Source: Adineta ricciae
Lineage: Eukaryota; Rotifera; Eurotatoria; Adinetida; Adinetidae
Assembly: GCA_905250025.1 (NCBI GenBank)
Contig: CAJNOJ010000003.1
Location: 124,001 to 188,000 of the forward strand
DNA: 64,000 bases
Direction of reading: 5' to 3'
Made by a program: the position numbers and the translations under genes. The notes under the pieces are model-generated. The model did not search any database, was not told the origin of the DNA, and saw only the letters and a list, made by a program, of their open reading frames with translations. Of this stretch, positions 1 through 11,157 are shown piece by piece (position 1 is the first letter of the stretch; each line of letters starts with the position of its first letter).

Positions 1-312
1 ATCCATTGTCCTCTTCCCAATGCACTGTGGTATGGACCTAACAATCAATCAATATTGATAAATTCCAACAAATACGAAATCAAATCTTCATTGGAAAATC
101 TTCAATTGACAATAAATCATCTGACATTGGATGACGAAGGAACATATATGTGCTTGAATAATGAGACCGATCAAATTATAAAACAATTCCATATCAAACT
201 TGCGACAATAGAAAATGTTCTTCCTCTTTTCTTTAGTCTAATCTGTTCTATTCTTCTATTCATTCCAATTTTTTGTTTTCTAGGTAGAAAATATTCGGGT
301 ATTAATCAATAA
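1..312 (+). CDS. Ig-like single-pass membrane protein, C-terminal part (5' end outside window)
   Basis: The reading frame is open from the first base, so this is the terminal exon of a longer gene. It shows the core of an Ig fold: a Cys near the window edge (HCPLPN), a Trp a few residues later (ALWYGP), and the F-strand signature DEGTYMC about 40 residues on, which should supply the two disulphide cysteines. A hydrophobic stretch near the C-terminus (VLPLFFSLICSILLFIPIF) is a transmembrane helix, followed by a very short cytoplasmic tail ending YSGINQ and a TAA stop. This is a type I surface or adhesion protein of the Ig superfamily; the ligand and exact family cannot be told from this fragment. 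A GA microsatellite follows in the 3' flank. Confidence 0.75.
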   Translation: MHCPLPNALWYGPNNQSILINSNKYEIKSSLENLQLTINHLTLDDEGTYMCLNNETDQIIKQFHIKLATIENVLPLFFSLICSILLFIPIFCFLGRKYSGINQ

Positions 313-323
313 AACTTCCAATA

Positions 324-330
<7 letters not shown>

Positions 331-353
<23 letters not shown>
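331..353. repeat. GA dinucleotide microsatellite
   Basis: A run of about eleven GA units in the spacer between the convergent Ig-protein and syndecan genes, continuing into a purine-rich AGAAAAGAAAA stretch. Confidence 0.9.
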
Positions 354-354
<1 letters not shown>

Positions 355-566
355 AGAAAAGAAAACCTAATAACATTTGCGTTTTGTCAAGAGCACAATA
401 CTTACAAATACAAAATGAAAAGAGAAAGAGAAAAGAAGAAAACAATATGTCTTATGAAAAATAATTAATTAAGCGGAATGAATTTGACTTCCATTTTGAT
501 ATGTGCAAATTCAAAATTTCAGATTTCGGTGTTTTGTTTGCTTTCCATTGAATATCAGACGAAGTC

Positions 567-1648
567 TTAAGCGAAGAATTCTCGAGATGAAACACGTGTA
601 TATGCATGCGAAGGCGATTTTCTCGGACCTTCTTCGAGTGCGTATGAACCTTCATCTTTCTTACGCATACGATAAATAATGAACATCACAAGAAGAATTG
701 CTGATAACATGCCGATCACAACACCACCAATAATACCTGAAGGATAAAAGGTCACGAGATTGATAGATTTGTTCGATTAAGAAGACAAATGAAACGTACC
801 AACAAGGATACCAGGTTTAGAAAATAAATCATGCCAAAGAAATGATGGCAGAAATGGGATTCGTGACGTTGTGGATAACTCGGAACCTTTCCTCATGTTA
901 TTATCGAAGATTTCAGATTGGGTATTCGGTGTATTAATCGATTTCTTATCACCAAAGATTTGTTCATCATCTTGAATCGTTGTTTCATCATCGACGAGTT
1001 CATTGGGATATGAATCGATTTCTTCGCCGTAATCGACTTTTTGTCCGTCGTCAATATGTGCAGGTGAACGTGTTGTTTTGGTTGAAATTACTTTGGATTG
1101 TGATCGAGATGTTGTCGTCGATGACGACGAAGTAGATGATTCGAGAGATTCTCCTTCCATATCATCATAGATATCTGGTCCACCTGAAAATAACAGTAAG
1201 CAACCAGTCAATGAGTCGTCATATTTCGTCAAAGAAATTCTCACCATCATAAGCTGTATCATCGCTACCTAGTAGGGTTGACACAGTCGAATTCGAACGT
1301 TGTTTACTACTTAATGGTATCATTCCCTCGTACTAAGAAAAACGAAGATTATCAATTTAGAAGTTGATTAAATGCATAGCAAATGGAATATTTCTTGCCG
1401 TTAAGCATGTTTAAGGAAGATTAGTTAATCGAATATAATCACACTAGGCTCTGTACAAAACTAGCATGCGCATCATTAGAAGAAAATGCCTGAGGGAGAG
1501 AAAAATGATATAATAAACCTACTTGGTTTGGTTCAGCGACGGCAAAGATTGAACCTTGAAGTAACATGATGAAAGTTATGAGACATGACAGTGATAGTAA
1601 AGAACATGGACAGCACGAGCGTATGTATGGATTATATTGATTTGCCAT
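567..1648 (-). CDS. SDC: Syndecan, four exons, about 255 aa
   Basis: Exons 1648-1523, 1332-1245, 1183-800 and 736-567 join in phase with GT..AG introns. The N-terminus has a hydrophobic signal segment (residues about 14-37). The ectodomain is acidic and Ser/Thr-rich (DIYDDMEGES, DDETTIQDDEQ). The transmembrane helix begins with the GGVVIG dimerisation-type motif. The cytoplasmic tail has the syndecan C1 block RMRKKDEGSYALEE and ends in EFFA, one residue off the usual EFYA PDZ ligand. Syndecans are cell-surface heparan-sulphate co-receptors that link matrix and growth factors to the cytoskeleton and to syntenin-type PDZ proteins. The tail is unmistakable; neurexin tails share DEGSY but end differently. 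Oddly, I find no Ser-Gly dipeptide in the ectodomain, the usual glycosaminoglycan attachment site. Confidence 0.92.
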
Positions 1649-4600
1649 GATGATTTTTGTCAGTTAGAAACAAGTTGTCATCTTTGGTCGATGTTACAAT
1701 TACTCGAGCACGAATAGCAAATGAAATCCATTAGTAGGACTGAGAGTAACCATTGTCGTTAGTAGAATAGAAGAGAGAGAGAGGAGGAGGAGAAGAAGAA
1801 GAAAAAGAAAAAGAAAGAAAACGAGTGTTCTTGTGTTGTCTGTGTGTGTTCGTCGAACGTTTGATATCTATCTAAAAAGAAACAAAGAATAAGAAAAAAA
1901 ACTAGAATAGAATAAAGAAAAAACATATCTTTCTCATCCGATTTCTCTTTCTGCAGAGAAGAAACAAAAAATTATCATGGTCACTAAACATGAAAAAATC
2001 GTGACGGCGACTCGTCTTCCTCTCCCTCTTTCTTTCACCATACATACCACATTCACATTTCATCCTCTCTACCCACCCCTATCTCAATCAGTCGCTCGTT
2101 TACTCGATGATCGTAATCTTATTTCTTGCGCACGCATACCCATCTAGACCTTGAATAAAATGTTTCTAGAAGCATATATGTCCGTTCTTTACGCTGACCG
2201 TATACGTCTTTCCTATCAGATGCTAATCGTTAATTTATGCAATGAGTCAAAGCAACATATGTTTTTTTCTTCGAACGTATAAGACAGAGCGGAGTTAATT
2301 GCACTACTGACAAGTTTACAGAAGCAAAAGAAAATGTTATACTATTTCGAATGATCATCGATCATAATTTGTAATTGCTTACCATCAATTCTTCCTAGTA
2401 GTCTAGTCGACATCCGTTTTATTGAAAAGAAGGGAAAGAAGCGAGAATAAATAAGTGATCAAGAATCGGACTGTATTACATCATACATTTGTGCAACTTG
2501 AGCAAGACGGCGAGGCAAAAGAAAATTGAACATGCATATATGATGGAATAAGAGTATGAGAGAAAATGTCAACTTACGATAGATAGACAGCTGTGTATAT
2601 AAATATCTGGGTGTGTCAGAACAATTACATCATCATTTAGTTCGTCATTTTTCTAACGATTGACACTGGCTAGAATTTCAGCTGTTTTCTTTCTCTCTTC
2701 TCCCCACTCAATTCGTTGACTTCATCAGAGTAAGATTTAATCAATATACACTTATGAAAACGTTTGTTCTATGTTTTCCTCCTCAGGTTATAAGACCTTT
2801 AGAAAGCTTCACATTCTTCCCTCATTTCTTTCTTCTCGCCTTGCTATACATTCATATCTAAATAAAGAAAGATTGGTCATATCGACAAGAACAACAATAT
2901 TGATGAAAGGCGCACTCGTGCATACGGACATGAATTATTACATGAGAAATCATCATACTAAACTTTTAACTCATAGGCATGATTGAATGAGAAAAGATTC
3001 TACCGAATGATATATGTAGGATAAAGTATTATTTAATGTAATAAAACAATAATTTTCTTCTCAGCGCAATATAGGTACCGAACACAGCTGTCTCATCATA
3101 TAACTCACCGAAGAAAAGAAACCAATTTCTTCACACATATGTATTCTATTTAACAGTCGGTTGCCGCTACTATATTTCAATTTCCTGAATAGCATGTCGC
3201 ACAAATAGTTTTATCTCCGTTTCTTCTCCATGTCCGTCATTATTCTACTTTTACTCACTTCTTTTGTATATATGTATGTGTGTGTGTCTTTCTCGGTATG
3301 AGCAACACTCTAATGTCGATGAGAATGTTTCTTTGTATACTGTGTAGACTGTCTTCGTTCGTACACTGTCAACGAGTGAGTGAGCATGTTGGCTTGCTGC
3401 TGCCGTTCTTTTCTCGTCTTCTTCTTCTTCTTTTTCTTGCTTCTTTCTCCTCTTTGGCTCTCATAGAGCATGCTCGTTATCGAGAGAATAGAATGAAGGT
3501 TGGTCCCTTCTGTTCATTCGCTGTTCTTCCTCGTTTTATTCAAATCGGTCATCGTTTTGAAAGAACGCTTAAACAAGGTCAACTCATCCTATTGGATTCA
3601 CTTTACATTTAGTCTTTCCCGCCTTTCACTCTTATTAAAACCGATGCTTCGACTCGTGATTGATAGACATACGACGATGATCAGGACATGTGTGAAACGA
3701 GAGAAATTCATCAAATACTATGACTAAGAACAATAATAATTATCAACTGCTGACCGAACACTCTCGAAATGTGTACTTTAAGATTATATGAGCTTTTCTC
3801 ATATTTGTGTCAAAAGTTCGGTCAAGCATCGAATCGAACATGAGTAACATTTTGAAAAAAAAAGAAAAATCTTATTAAATCTTAATGAATAATACGCATG
3901 CCTTGATTATTATGTTAATAGAATGCATAACAATCACGTCGAATGAACACTTTATTCTATGCAATCTTCAATCGATCTTGTTGAGCATTATTACCGTCTT
4001 TTTAATATTCTTTTCTTTTACTCTCTGTCGTTCATTCTTTTACCATATGTATGTACATATTGTTCGACAATCAAGTCTAGACATGCAGTAAAACGAAGAG
4101 TACAATGTCACACACACATATACACGCGTGCACGCGCTTGTATATTGGTGAGAAGAAAGAAAGAATGAAACTAGGAGCTAATCGTGAAGATGATTGTTTA
4201 TTTATATCTCACTCGGAAGATAACCAACGATGTACAGTTATCAATAATGTTGAGATTAATAAACGCGATGCAAGTTCGCAAAGAAAAACAATAAGTTATG
4301 TCAATAGAAGAGAACTTTGTCTGATTGTGCAATCGGGTAACAATAATGTTGACAGAAAATAATCAAACGATAGAGAATCTTTTTGCCAGAAAAGATAAAT
4401 AATCAATACTATTCTTCTCCTCAGTATGAGCAATAGATTCTAATCATAAGTTAAATCGGATGTGAAAAAAAAACGAAAGGAAACGCATTCCAGCTGTTCT
4501 ATGATGTGCAGATAATCAAGAGTAAATACTTGAGAAAGAACAAGGATATATTTGATTCAATTAAAATCCCCAGTAATAACGATAATGGTTTGCGAGAAAG

Positions 4601-4868
4601 AAAGTAACAAAGAATTATTCATTACCATCAATATAAAACAGTTAACAACAAATAATGAGATTATTTATTTGAGTATTGAGAACCCGAACAAAAAAACTAT
4701 ATACCGAAAAGATTCCATTCACAACACATGTTTAATACTGACAAAAAAAAATACCATATATATGTATTATGCACTGGGTGAGAAAAGTGAAAATCCAAAA
4801 GAAAACAATTCCTTTTTTCTCTCTTGGATATGCTGACACGACAGCTGACTAGACATTGATATGAGATT
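1649..4868. other. Gene-poor interval between syndecan and porcupine
   Basis: It holds the 5' flank of syndecan (purine-rich tract at about 1770-1820) and the 3' flank of porcupine. The open frames here are short, unlike any family I know, and not joined by convincing splice signals. A TATA-like element on the plus strand lies at 2598-2607. I see no gene I can support. Confidence 0.5.
2598..2607 (+). promoter_or_regulatory. TATA-like element with no assigned gene
   Basis: TATATAAATA, followed about 130 bases later by a donor-like GTAAGATTT at about 2730 and an acceptor-like CCTCCTCAG at about 2786. This could be the promoter and first intron of an unrecognised or non-coding transcript, or chance in AT-rich DNA. 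Confidence 0.2.
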
Positions 4869-7053
4869 TTATAATGATCGAAATATAGCGTAAGTGCCAA
4901 TAACAACCAGATGTGAAGCGAAATTAAGTCGAGCCCATTTATCAAGAACATGTTGCCAAGAATAACCAATTGATTCCTGTGAGCTATTATCGAATAGTTG
5001 TCCCAAATAGGTAAGATGCCACAAGCTAAGAAGACATAAAAACGTATTGACGAGCACGGTTAATGGGTGCCAGTATGTGTGTGTATGCTTGTCACATGAA
5101 GAATGTGATGGACATGTGCGCGCTGTGACACATGCGTCGAGTATGTTCGCTAATTTACGTCGAAAACCGTATTCCACGTAGGCAAATAAACCGATCGAGA
5201 ATAACACGATGGATAGTTGAAAATTGAAACCATGTAAAAGGGCTGATGCAAGATATGTAACAAGAATGGATGCCAAATGGCCGTAGCGTTGTTTCATGGG
5301 CATGTAAACATAGATTTTTAGCCAATAGTGCATTGGTAAATTCCAATTGACAACAACATCGACCAGCGAGTGTGGCAATTCAATATGGAATGGTTTGACG
5401 ATCGCTGATGAATGGGAATGACTCGATGACAACAAAGTCGAAGACGAAGTTTGTTTTGTTGATGATGAAGTGACTAGATTAGGTCGAACGAAAGTTTTAC
5501 GTTTCAATGATGAAAGTAATGTCAATGAACTATTTGAAGAAGATTTTTTTGAACTACGCCGATTGAGTAGAGATCGATTGAGAGAAGACTCTGATTCTTC
5601 ATTGATCGTTGATTCAGGTTCAACGGATGTGGAAGATTCATTTTCCATCGAAGTACTGCAAACAGATTTCAAGAAATCAATTCTTTTTTACAACAAAATC
5701 TTTTCTTACTTTATCTGACTAGAAATAGTCTGTTTATCGCTTGTTGTTATTCCGTCGTGCTCGTCTTGTTTCAGATTACTTTTCTTGTTCTTATGTTTTC
5801 GTTTTCCTGTTTGCAGATCTGATGCTTTCATTGTCATGTCAATCTTTGCTTGTTCACGAGATTTTCTTTCCGTATCAATCCGTTCTTTTGCTTGCTGACA
5901 AATATACGTATAGTTCCGGTATTCATTAGCATCAAATTCGAGTCCGCTGATTTGACCACATAGTTCACCGATAAAACAGACACTGTAATGGCTAAATCGA
6001 TACGACAGCGCTTGAATATAAGCAATACGCCAACTGTTTCGCTGGTTGGCTTGTTGCTCATCATACGAAAATATATTTCGAAGAAACCAATCGGTTAAAC
6101 AAGTGGAAACAAGAAGACAGATAGCAAGTCGAAGAAAATAATACGTCCATTTGGCTAATTCAAAAAAGTCGATTTTGCGTATGGAAGCTTTTTCGTGGAA
6201 ACGACTGATATAATTTCGATAATTAACCCATGGACCAAATATGGTATTATGAATGGAAAGTATATAACTGAAAAATTCTATACTTGTCGGATAAAGTACC
6301 GATTCGTTTGTGTTCGTTGTTGATAATTTCTCAAAATAAGGATAATCAATGGCTAGAGAGATCATTTTCATCATTATGCACATTTGTACTCCACGAATGC
6401 CTAGAAAAGAAAGAGGACTGAATATTTTCAGCTCAACAGATGACTTTCAACTCACTATGCCATTTTTCTTGTTCAATCAAAATAAATTCACATGCGAGTA
6501 CATAGATGATTGAGAAACAAACAATGATGTACGTTAAATATTGCTGACATTTTTCCAAACAGAGTTGAAAAGCTAAATATCCCATGAAGATATACGTTAA
6601 CAAATATATCGATTGAAAGTGAAAGTAATTGTACAATATTAAGATACTGGAGCCGATCTGAATATAGTGAAGTGTTTGAGACTTGAATAATTTTGACAAA
6701 CAAATCAGACGAAATAAACAACAAAATAGAAGAATCCAATATAATTGATTGACTAACTGAGACAAGGCGGGTGAAATGCAATTTTCTGTTAAGTCTATCA
6801 AGGAATACACTAACGCAGATGATGAAGATTCCGATGGAAGAGAATTGAATGACGTCGAACTGTCAATTGGCGTCGAAGAGTTTGGCGGTGAAAGTGATGT
6901 TAAGCGAACGTAATCATTATCGAAAAATTGATTTATGTCAGCGGATGTTTCAATGCCCGATGCTAACCAATCATTATAATTCCAAAGTGATGAATCTTCA
7001 TCGTAATCTTCTTCGCTCTCATCCAGAAAATCTGACAGCTCTTCGTCGATCAT
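4869..7053 (-). CDS. PORCN: Porcupine, Wnt O-palmitoleoyltransferase (MBOAT), about 691 aa
   Basis: Exons 7053-6456, 6400-5710 and 5655-4869 join in phase. Porcupine acylates a conserved serine of Wnt proteins in the ER membrane. Family landmarks in order are the junction-spanning WHSIRGVQM, YPTSIEFFSYIL followed by FGPWVNYRNYI, WNLPMHYWLKIYVY (carrying the MBOAT Asn), VTYLASALLHGF with the catalytic His, and YVEYGFRRKLANILDACV followed by CPSHSSC. Many hydrophobic helices are present. Two parts are unlike vertebrate porcupine (about 460 aa): an acidic N-terminal extension (DEELSDFLDESEEDYDEDSS) and a long Lys- then Ser-rich insertion between the GLEFDANEY segment and IELPHSLVDVVVNWN, spanning the second intron. 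It is the last gene of a same-strand run with LAMTOR3 and a receptor gene, about 170 bases downstream of LAMTOR3. Confidence 0.95.
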
Positions 7054-7223
7054 TCTTATCTACAATAGAATATCAAGAAATTCATTCTCATCATCATCAT
7101 CATCATCGTATAAAAAGAATCTTTTCGTCAATAAAACAAAACAGAGATCGAGAGAGACGACTTGTTTTTATTTTGATCAAACATACAATCACAAGAGAGA
7201 GAAAATATAATGAAGAAGGAAAG

Positions 7224-7574
7224 TTATGCTTTGTTTGCTAATTCTTCGGAAGCAATGGCTTGAAAATCATTGTATAAATTCAATAGTGCGCCTGTGTTAA
7301 CATTGGTATCCGCAGCGATGATAAAAACTAATGGGGGAACATTGTACGTTATTATTTGACGAGCTGACCAGTACGTCACAACTGTCTTCAATTTTTTCAA
7401 ATTCATACGTTGGCTTTGATCTTGCAAGGTTTGCGCCGGTGGTATAATGGTCTGTAAATCGAGCTGATCCACCGCTTCCGCTGTTGGTAGTTTTAATATA
7501 GGTGTGCCATCTTTATCGAGAATAAGTACTGCTTCGATTCCATCAATGTGCGCAAATAATTGTGGAAGCGTCAT
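7224..7574 (-). CDS. LAMTOR3: LAMTOR3 (MP1), Ragulator roadblock subunit, 116 aa
   Basis: Single exon with a roadblock/LC7 fold of typical length (human about 124 aa). It opens with LPQLFAHIDGIEAVLILDKDGTP, matching the family pattern of a first helix followed by a strand ending in DRDG, and closes with PPLVFIIAADTNVNTGALL, matching the conserved strand and helix near the end. LAMTOR3 pairs with LAMTOR2 in the Ragulator complex on late endosomes and lysosomes, anchoring Rag GTPases for mTORC1 and scaffolding MEK1-ERK. It lies tail-to-head between the receptor gene and porcupine. Confidence 0.88.
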   Translation of the reverse strand: MTLPQLFAHIDGIEAVLILDKDGTPILKLPTAEAVDQLDLQTIIPPAQTLQDQSQRMNLKKLKTVVTYWSARQIITYNVPPLVFIIAADTNVNTGALLNLYNDFQAIASEELANKA

Positions 7575-7832
7575 TGCCTTGATTTGCGATGTGGAAGAAT
7601 ACTTTTCACGTAGATAAAATCACGTAAAGTAGAAGAAAAACTAACGTGACGACGATGACGAAAATGATTATAGGAACACTTAAGCTATTGATTGGAGGTA
7701 TCACGAATACCAATGGAAATGCTCTATACTAGATGTCACTATTCAATCAGATATTGCGATCTAGAAAGAACATTTATTTTACGTTAACATTGTACAACAT
7801 CGAATTACAGTCGTTTGTAATGTATTAATTAA

Positions 7833-8705
7833 TTACTGTGTAGAATACATTCGAATTTTTGGCATATTTGGCGAAACAAATATTAATATGATAGAAACAA
7901 TCAGCATTGTAAAGGTCGCCGAAAGCCACTGAAATTGTGTTGACCAGTATGGTAAATGACCTGTAAATTGAAAATATAGTCCGATGCTAAATGCTGGCAT
8001 GCCGGATGCAATTAAAGTCGTTAAGACTATGAATATTCGTTTTAGAACTAGAAAATCACGTTGATCAGTGGCAAGTTGACGTGCAGTCTTAATACTCGCA
8101 CTGACCTTTCGAATATAAAACATTGTGTAAGCATAACACATTGTTGTCAATGAGATTGGGATTGTATGAACAAGTGCCAATCCAATGAGTAAACCCCGAA
8201 CGTTATGTATAGCGATTTGACAATGATAATCATATGGTAGATACTCGAATGTTCCCAATAGGAGAACTGGTATAACTTGTACGAAACTGAGAAGCCATTG
8301 AAGAACTATACCACATACATATAATCTAAATGTTTGCAATGCTGGTTTCCGAAACAGAGTAATTCGACACAAGCGATAAATGGCCTGAAGTAAATAAGAA
8401 TAGAAGAAACCACATCCACTAACATAGAATAAGTAGGCTTTCCATTGGCACCATTGTCCATCAAATGAGACATCGACATACAAATGCCCGTAGAGAGTAT
8501 AACAATATATATCCAAGACGATAGCACAACCAATAAACAGACTTATATACATGTTGATGCAGAGTAGATGGGCCGTGCGATCACGTTTGATGGTAGACTT
8601 ATGAAAGAGCATGACACAAGACATTACTATACATACTAGCACTGTTAGTGCTGAACAGACGATGATCAAGGAATCCAGAGTAATGTTGATAGTTCGCATT
8701 GACAT
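7833..8705 (-). CDS. Orphan rhodopsin-like 7TM receptor, 290 aa
   Basis: Single exon with seven hydrophobic segments (about residues 9-32, 45-67, 88-110, 128-150, 172-195, 220-243, 256-277). A Cys opens TM3 (GQWCQWKAYLF) and another lies in extracellular loop 2 (YDYHCQI), the usual class A disulphide pair. The DRY motif is degenerate (AIYRLCRI keeps the Arg) and NPxxY is replaced by VSPNMPKI. An N-glycosylation site (NIT) lies in the short N-terminus. It is a class A GPCR of a divergent invertebrate kind; the ligand is unknown. Two in-frame ATGs lie at the start (8705 and 8699). The C-terminal tail is almost absent. Confidence 0.8.
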   Translation of the reverse strand: MSMRTINITLDSLIIVCSALTVLVCIVMSCVMLFHKSTIKRDRTAHLLCINMYISLFIGCAIVLDIYCYTLYGHLYVDVSFDGQWCQWKAYLFYVSGCGFFYSYLLQAIYRLCRITLFRKPALQTFRLYVCGIVLQWLLSFVQVIPVLLLGTFEYLPYDYHCQIAIHNVRGLLIGLALVHTIPISLTTMCYAYTMFYIRKVSASIKTARQLATDQRDFLVLKRIFIVLTTLIASGMPAFSIGLYFQFTGHLPYWSTQFQWLSATFTMLIVSIILIFVSPNMPKIRMYSTQ

Positions 8706-11157
8706 GCTTGTAGATCTTTGTTAGCTTTAATAAAATGCCATAAAAAGAAAACTATCTCAAACATTTATAGTAATGAAATATTCTGGTTAAATCCGAGGAG
8801 AGACTCGAAGGAGTTTTGTAAACAAGAACTGGAATTACTTATGACGTCCTTCTCTAATGAATTCCCTGCTTTCATGAAAGGCAAAGAAAATTTTGCTAGA
8901 TTGAATGTTAAATTATACACGGAGGAAAAGGAGGTTAACGATAGAATTTGTTTGCAATTAACAAATATACTTCGCAGGCACTTATCAGCCGAGATACATT
9001 TCTATTTTCTTACATCTTTTACGCAACTGATGATAGTTAAATTAGATATGAGCCCTATAACTCCTTGTAGTCATAGAAGTTGAACGACGTAAACTAGTTA
9101 GAATATTTCAATAAGATGAATCTCGCGTCGTGTATGTATTAATACGCAAATAAAACAAGATTGGAGGTAATTTAAAAAACGAAATAAATGAAAAGTCAAC
9201 ATTCATCAGACGAAGTATGAACAAATCAAGGCGAAGAGAAAGGAAAACTAATATGTTTCAAACTTTATTATGACTAGGTAGAAGAGTTTTCCACTAGCGT
9301 GGAAAATATTACACTTATTAATCAAATTGAGATTTACATTATATAGAAGAAAAAGATTGCACATATAATATATGAGTGTTAATCATGGTATTAAAGATTA
9401 TATCTAGTTATACTTAAGAAAAACAGCGAATCAAAAAGTTAATCAGTATACGTATCAGTAGAAGTAAGAAGGAATGACATATTGTTAATAGAAGGATTTT
9501 GTATTCTACAGAAGTTGTGTCATAATGTCGCAAATACCATTTTCACATTAGGTTTATCCGTGGACAACTTGTTTACAATATGAACATTTGCGATTTAACG
9601 ATGACAAATACACTCTGAGATTAAGGGCGACTTTGTAGGTTACGCTCAATGATGAAATAATTTTGTATTTCAAGTGCAAACACTACACGAGTGTTTAGTT
9701 TTTGAATTGGAAAACAGACGTGAAAGAGATTGATATTTCAAATTCGGATAACGACAGTATCCATAATCATCTTCGTACGAATTCAAACTATCATATCAAA
9801 TGTAATCATTAGATTGCGTTCAAGATCTCATGCAGCTGCGGATTTCCAAACATGAGACCAATGTCAAAACGGACTAGATATGATCATTCTTCATCAATTC
9901 AATCATTCATTGTTAAATACATATGTTATCGTTTGTGACATATACAAAAAAAGGCTTATATTGATATGCCAAAACGCATGCACGTTGAGAATGCAATAGA
10001 AAGCATTCAAAAGGAGATTCATAGCGTTGTTATTGCGCGGCACGAACGTTATCTTTGTACTTCGTCTTATTGTTGCGAAAAACAACATAGCTGTAAGCGA
10101 AGAATTCTCATTCATATCACGAGTTTCATTACTGGCGATGCACTTCATCTCATGAAAATATCTAAAAATAATATCACGCCATACTGATACGGTAAGAAAG
10201 ATAGAACAAGTTAAAGCTTAGCTGTATTAAATGTCCTCAAAATTCTGAAACCTCAGAGTTTGTTGCATTTTGTGACGTATGCATTGCCCTCCTTCTTTGA
10301 AATGTGTCTGTTTTCCTTTTCTGTTCGTTGAACCGTTATTTGGTTTAAGTTGGACTGTCACATGAATTCTTTTCCAACCAATAAATGTTCTCGAATGGAA
10401 TCTATTATATAGTATCGTAGTGACTAACTAGAAAGAGCAAAACGCAGAAAAAGGAAACTCTATCTTGTTTTGTAATTGGATGAAACAAAGATCTGGTGAG
10501 AATGGAGGAGTTGAATGGGATTTAATGGAAAGATTTTTATTGTCAGAAGTAGAATAAACAAATGAGTTGTTATACTCAGTTTTATTGTTGTTGCTTTTTG
10601 TTCCACAGACTATTGTATATACATTAGACTAGTTTTAGTGAGTTTATAAGATTATTATATAAACATCGAAATGGACCAAGATGTTCGTTGTTTTTATGAC
10701 ACGTTATAAAAAAATAACCGAACGTTTTTGTTTTGATTTTTCCTATTAATCATCGAGACGTGTAAGATTATGCTGGCAATGCCATCGATGTTTTTCTTTC
10801 CATCTTATGACGTCATTAGGTCAATATACGAATCTTTTAATCACGTCGCCGAATAGATATCCGTATGGTGGTATTTTTCTTCGAGAAAGATGTCACTCTC
10901 AATTCATATGTTTGCTTATAAATATAGTTTCATTTGACAAAAAAAACCTATTAGAATTTATTTTTCCTTTTCTGTGTTTATGAAGTATATTTACCGTCAC
11001 TTTCCTACCCACTCTTCTCTGATATGCATATCTATTAATTGCTTTTGAATTTTAGGTACCGGTGGTAAGATCACCCAACAAACCTGTTACATATAACCAT
11101 CGATCATCTCGGAACCCCGTTATATCATCAACCAAATTAGATAATTAGACTTCAATT
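8706..11157. other. Spacer before the desaturase gene
   Basis: AT-rich, with only short unrecognisable open frames. An acceptor-like TTTTGAATTTTAG ends at about 11055, just ahead of the desaturase, suggesting a spliced 5' UTR whose first exon lies somewhere upstream. Nothing else supported. Confidence 0.45.

Noticed and set aside
6849..7241. 130-codon plus-strand open frame over the porcupine start
   Set aside because: It is antisense to a conserved exon, has no family features and ends in His repeats from a CAT run.
8718..9083. 121-codon plus-strand frame between the receptor and the desaturase
   Set aside because: No recognisable domain, begins with a non-ATG codon and has no promoter or splice context.
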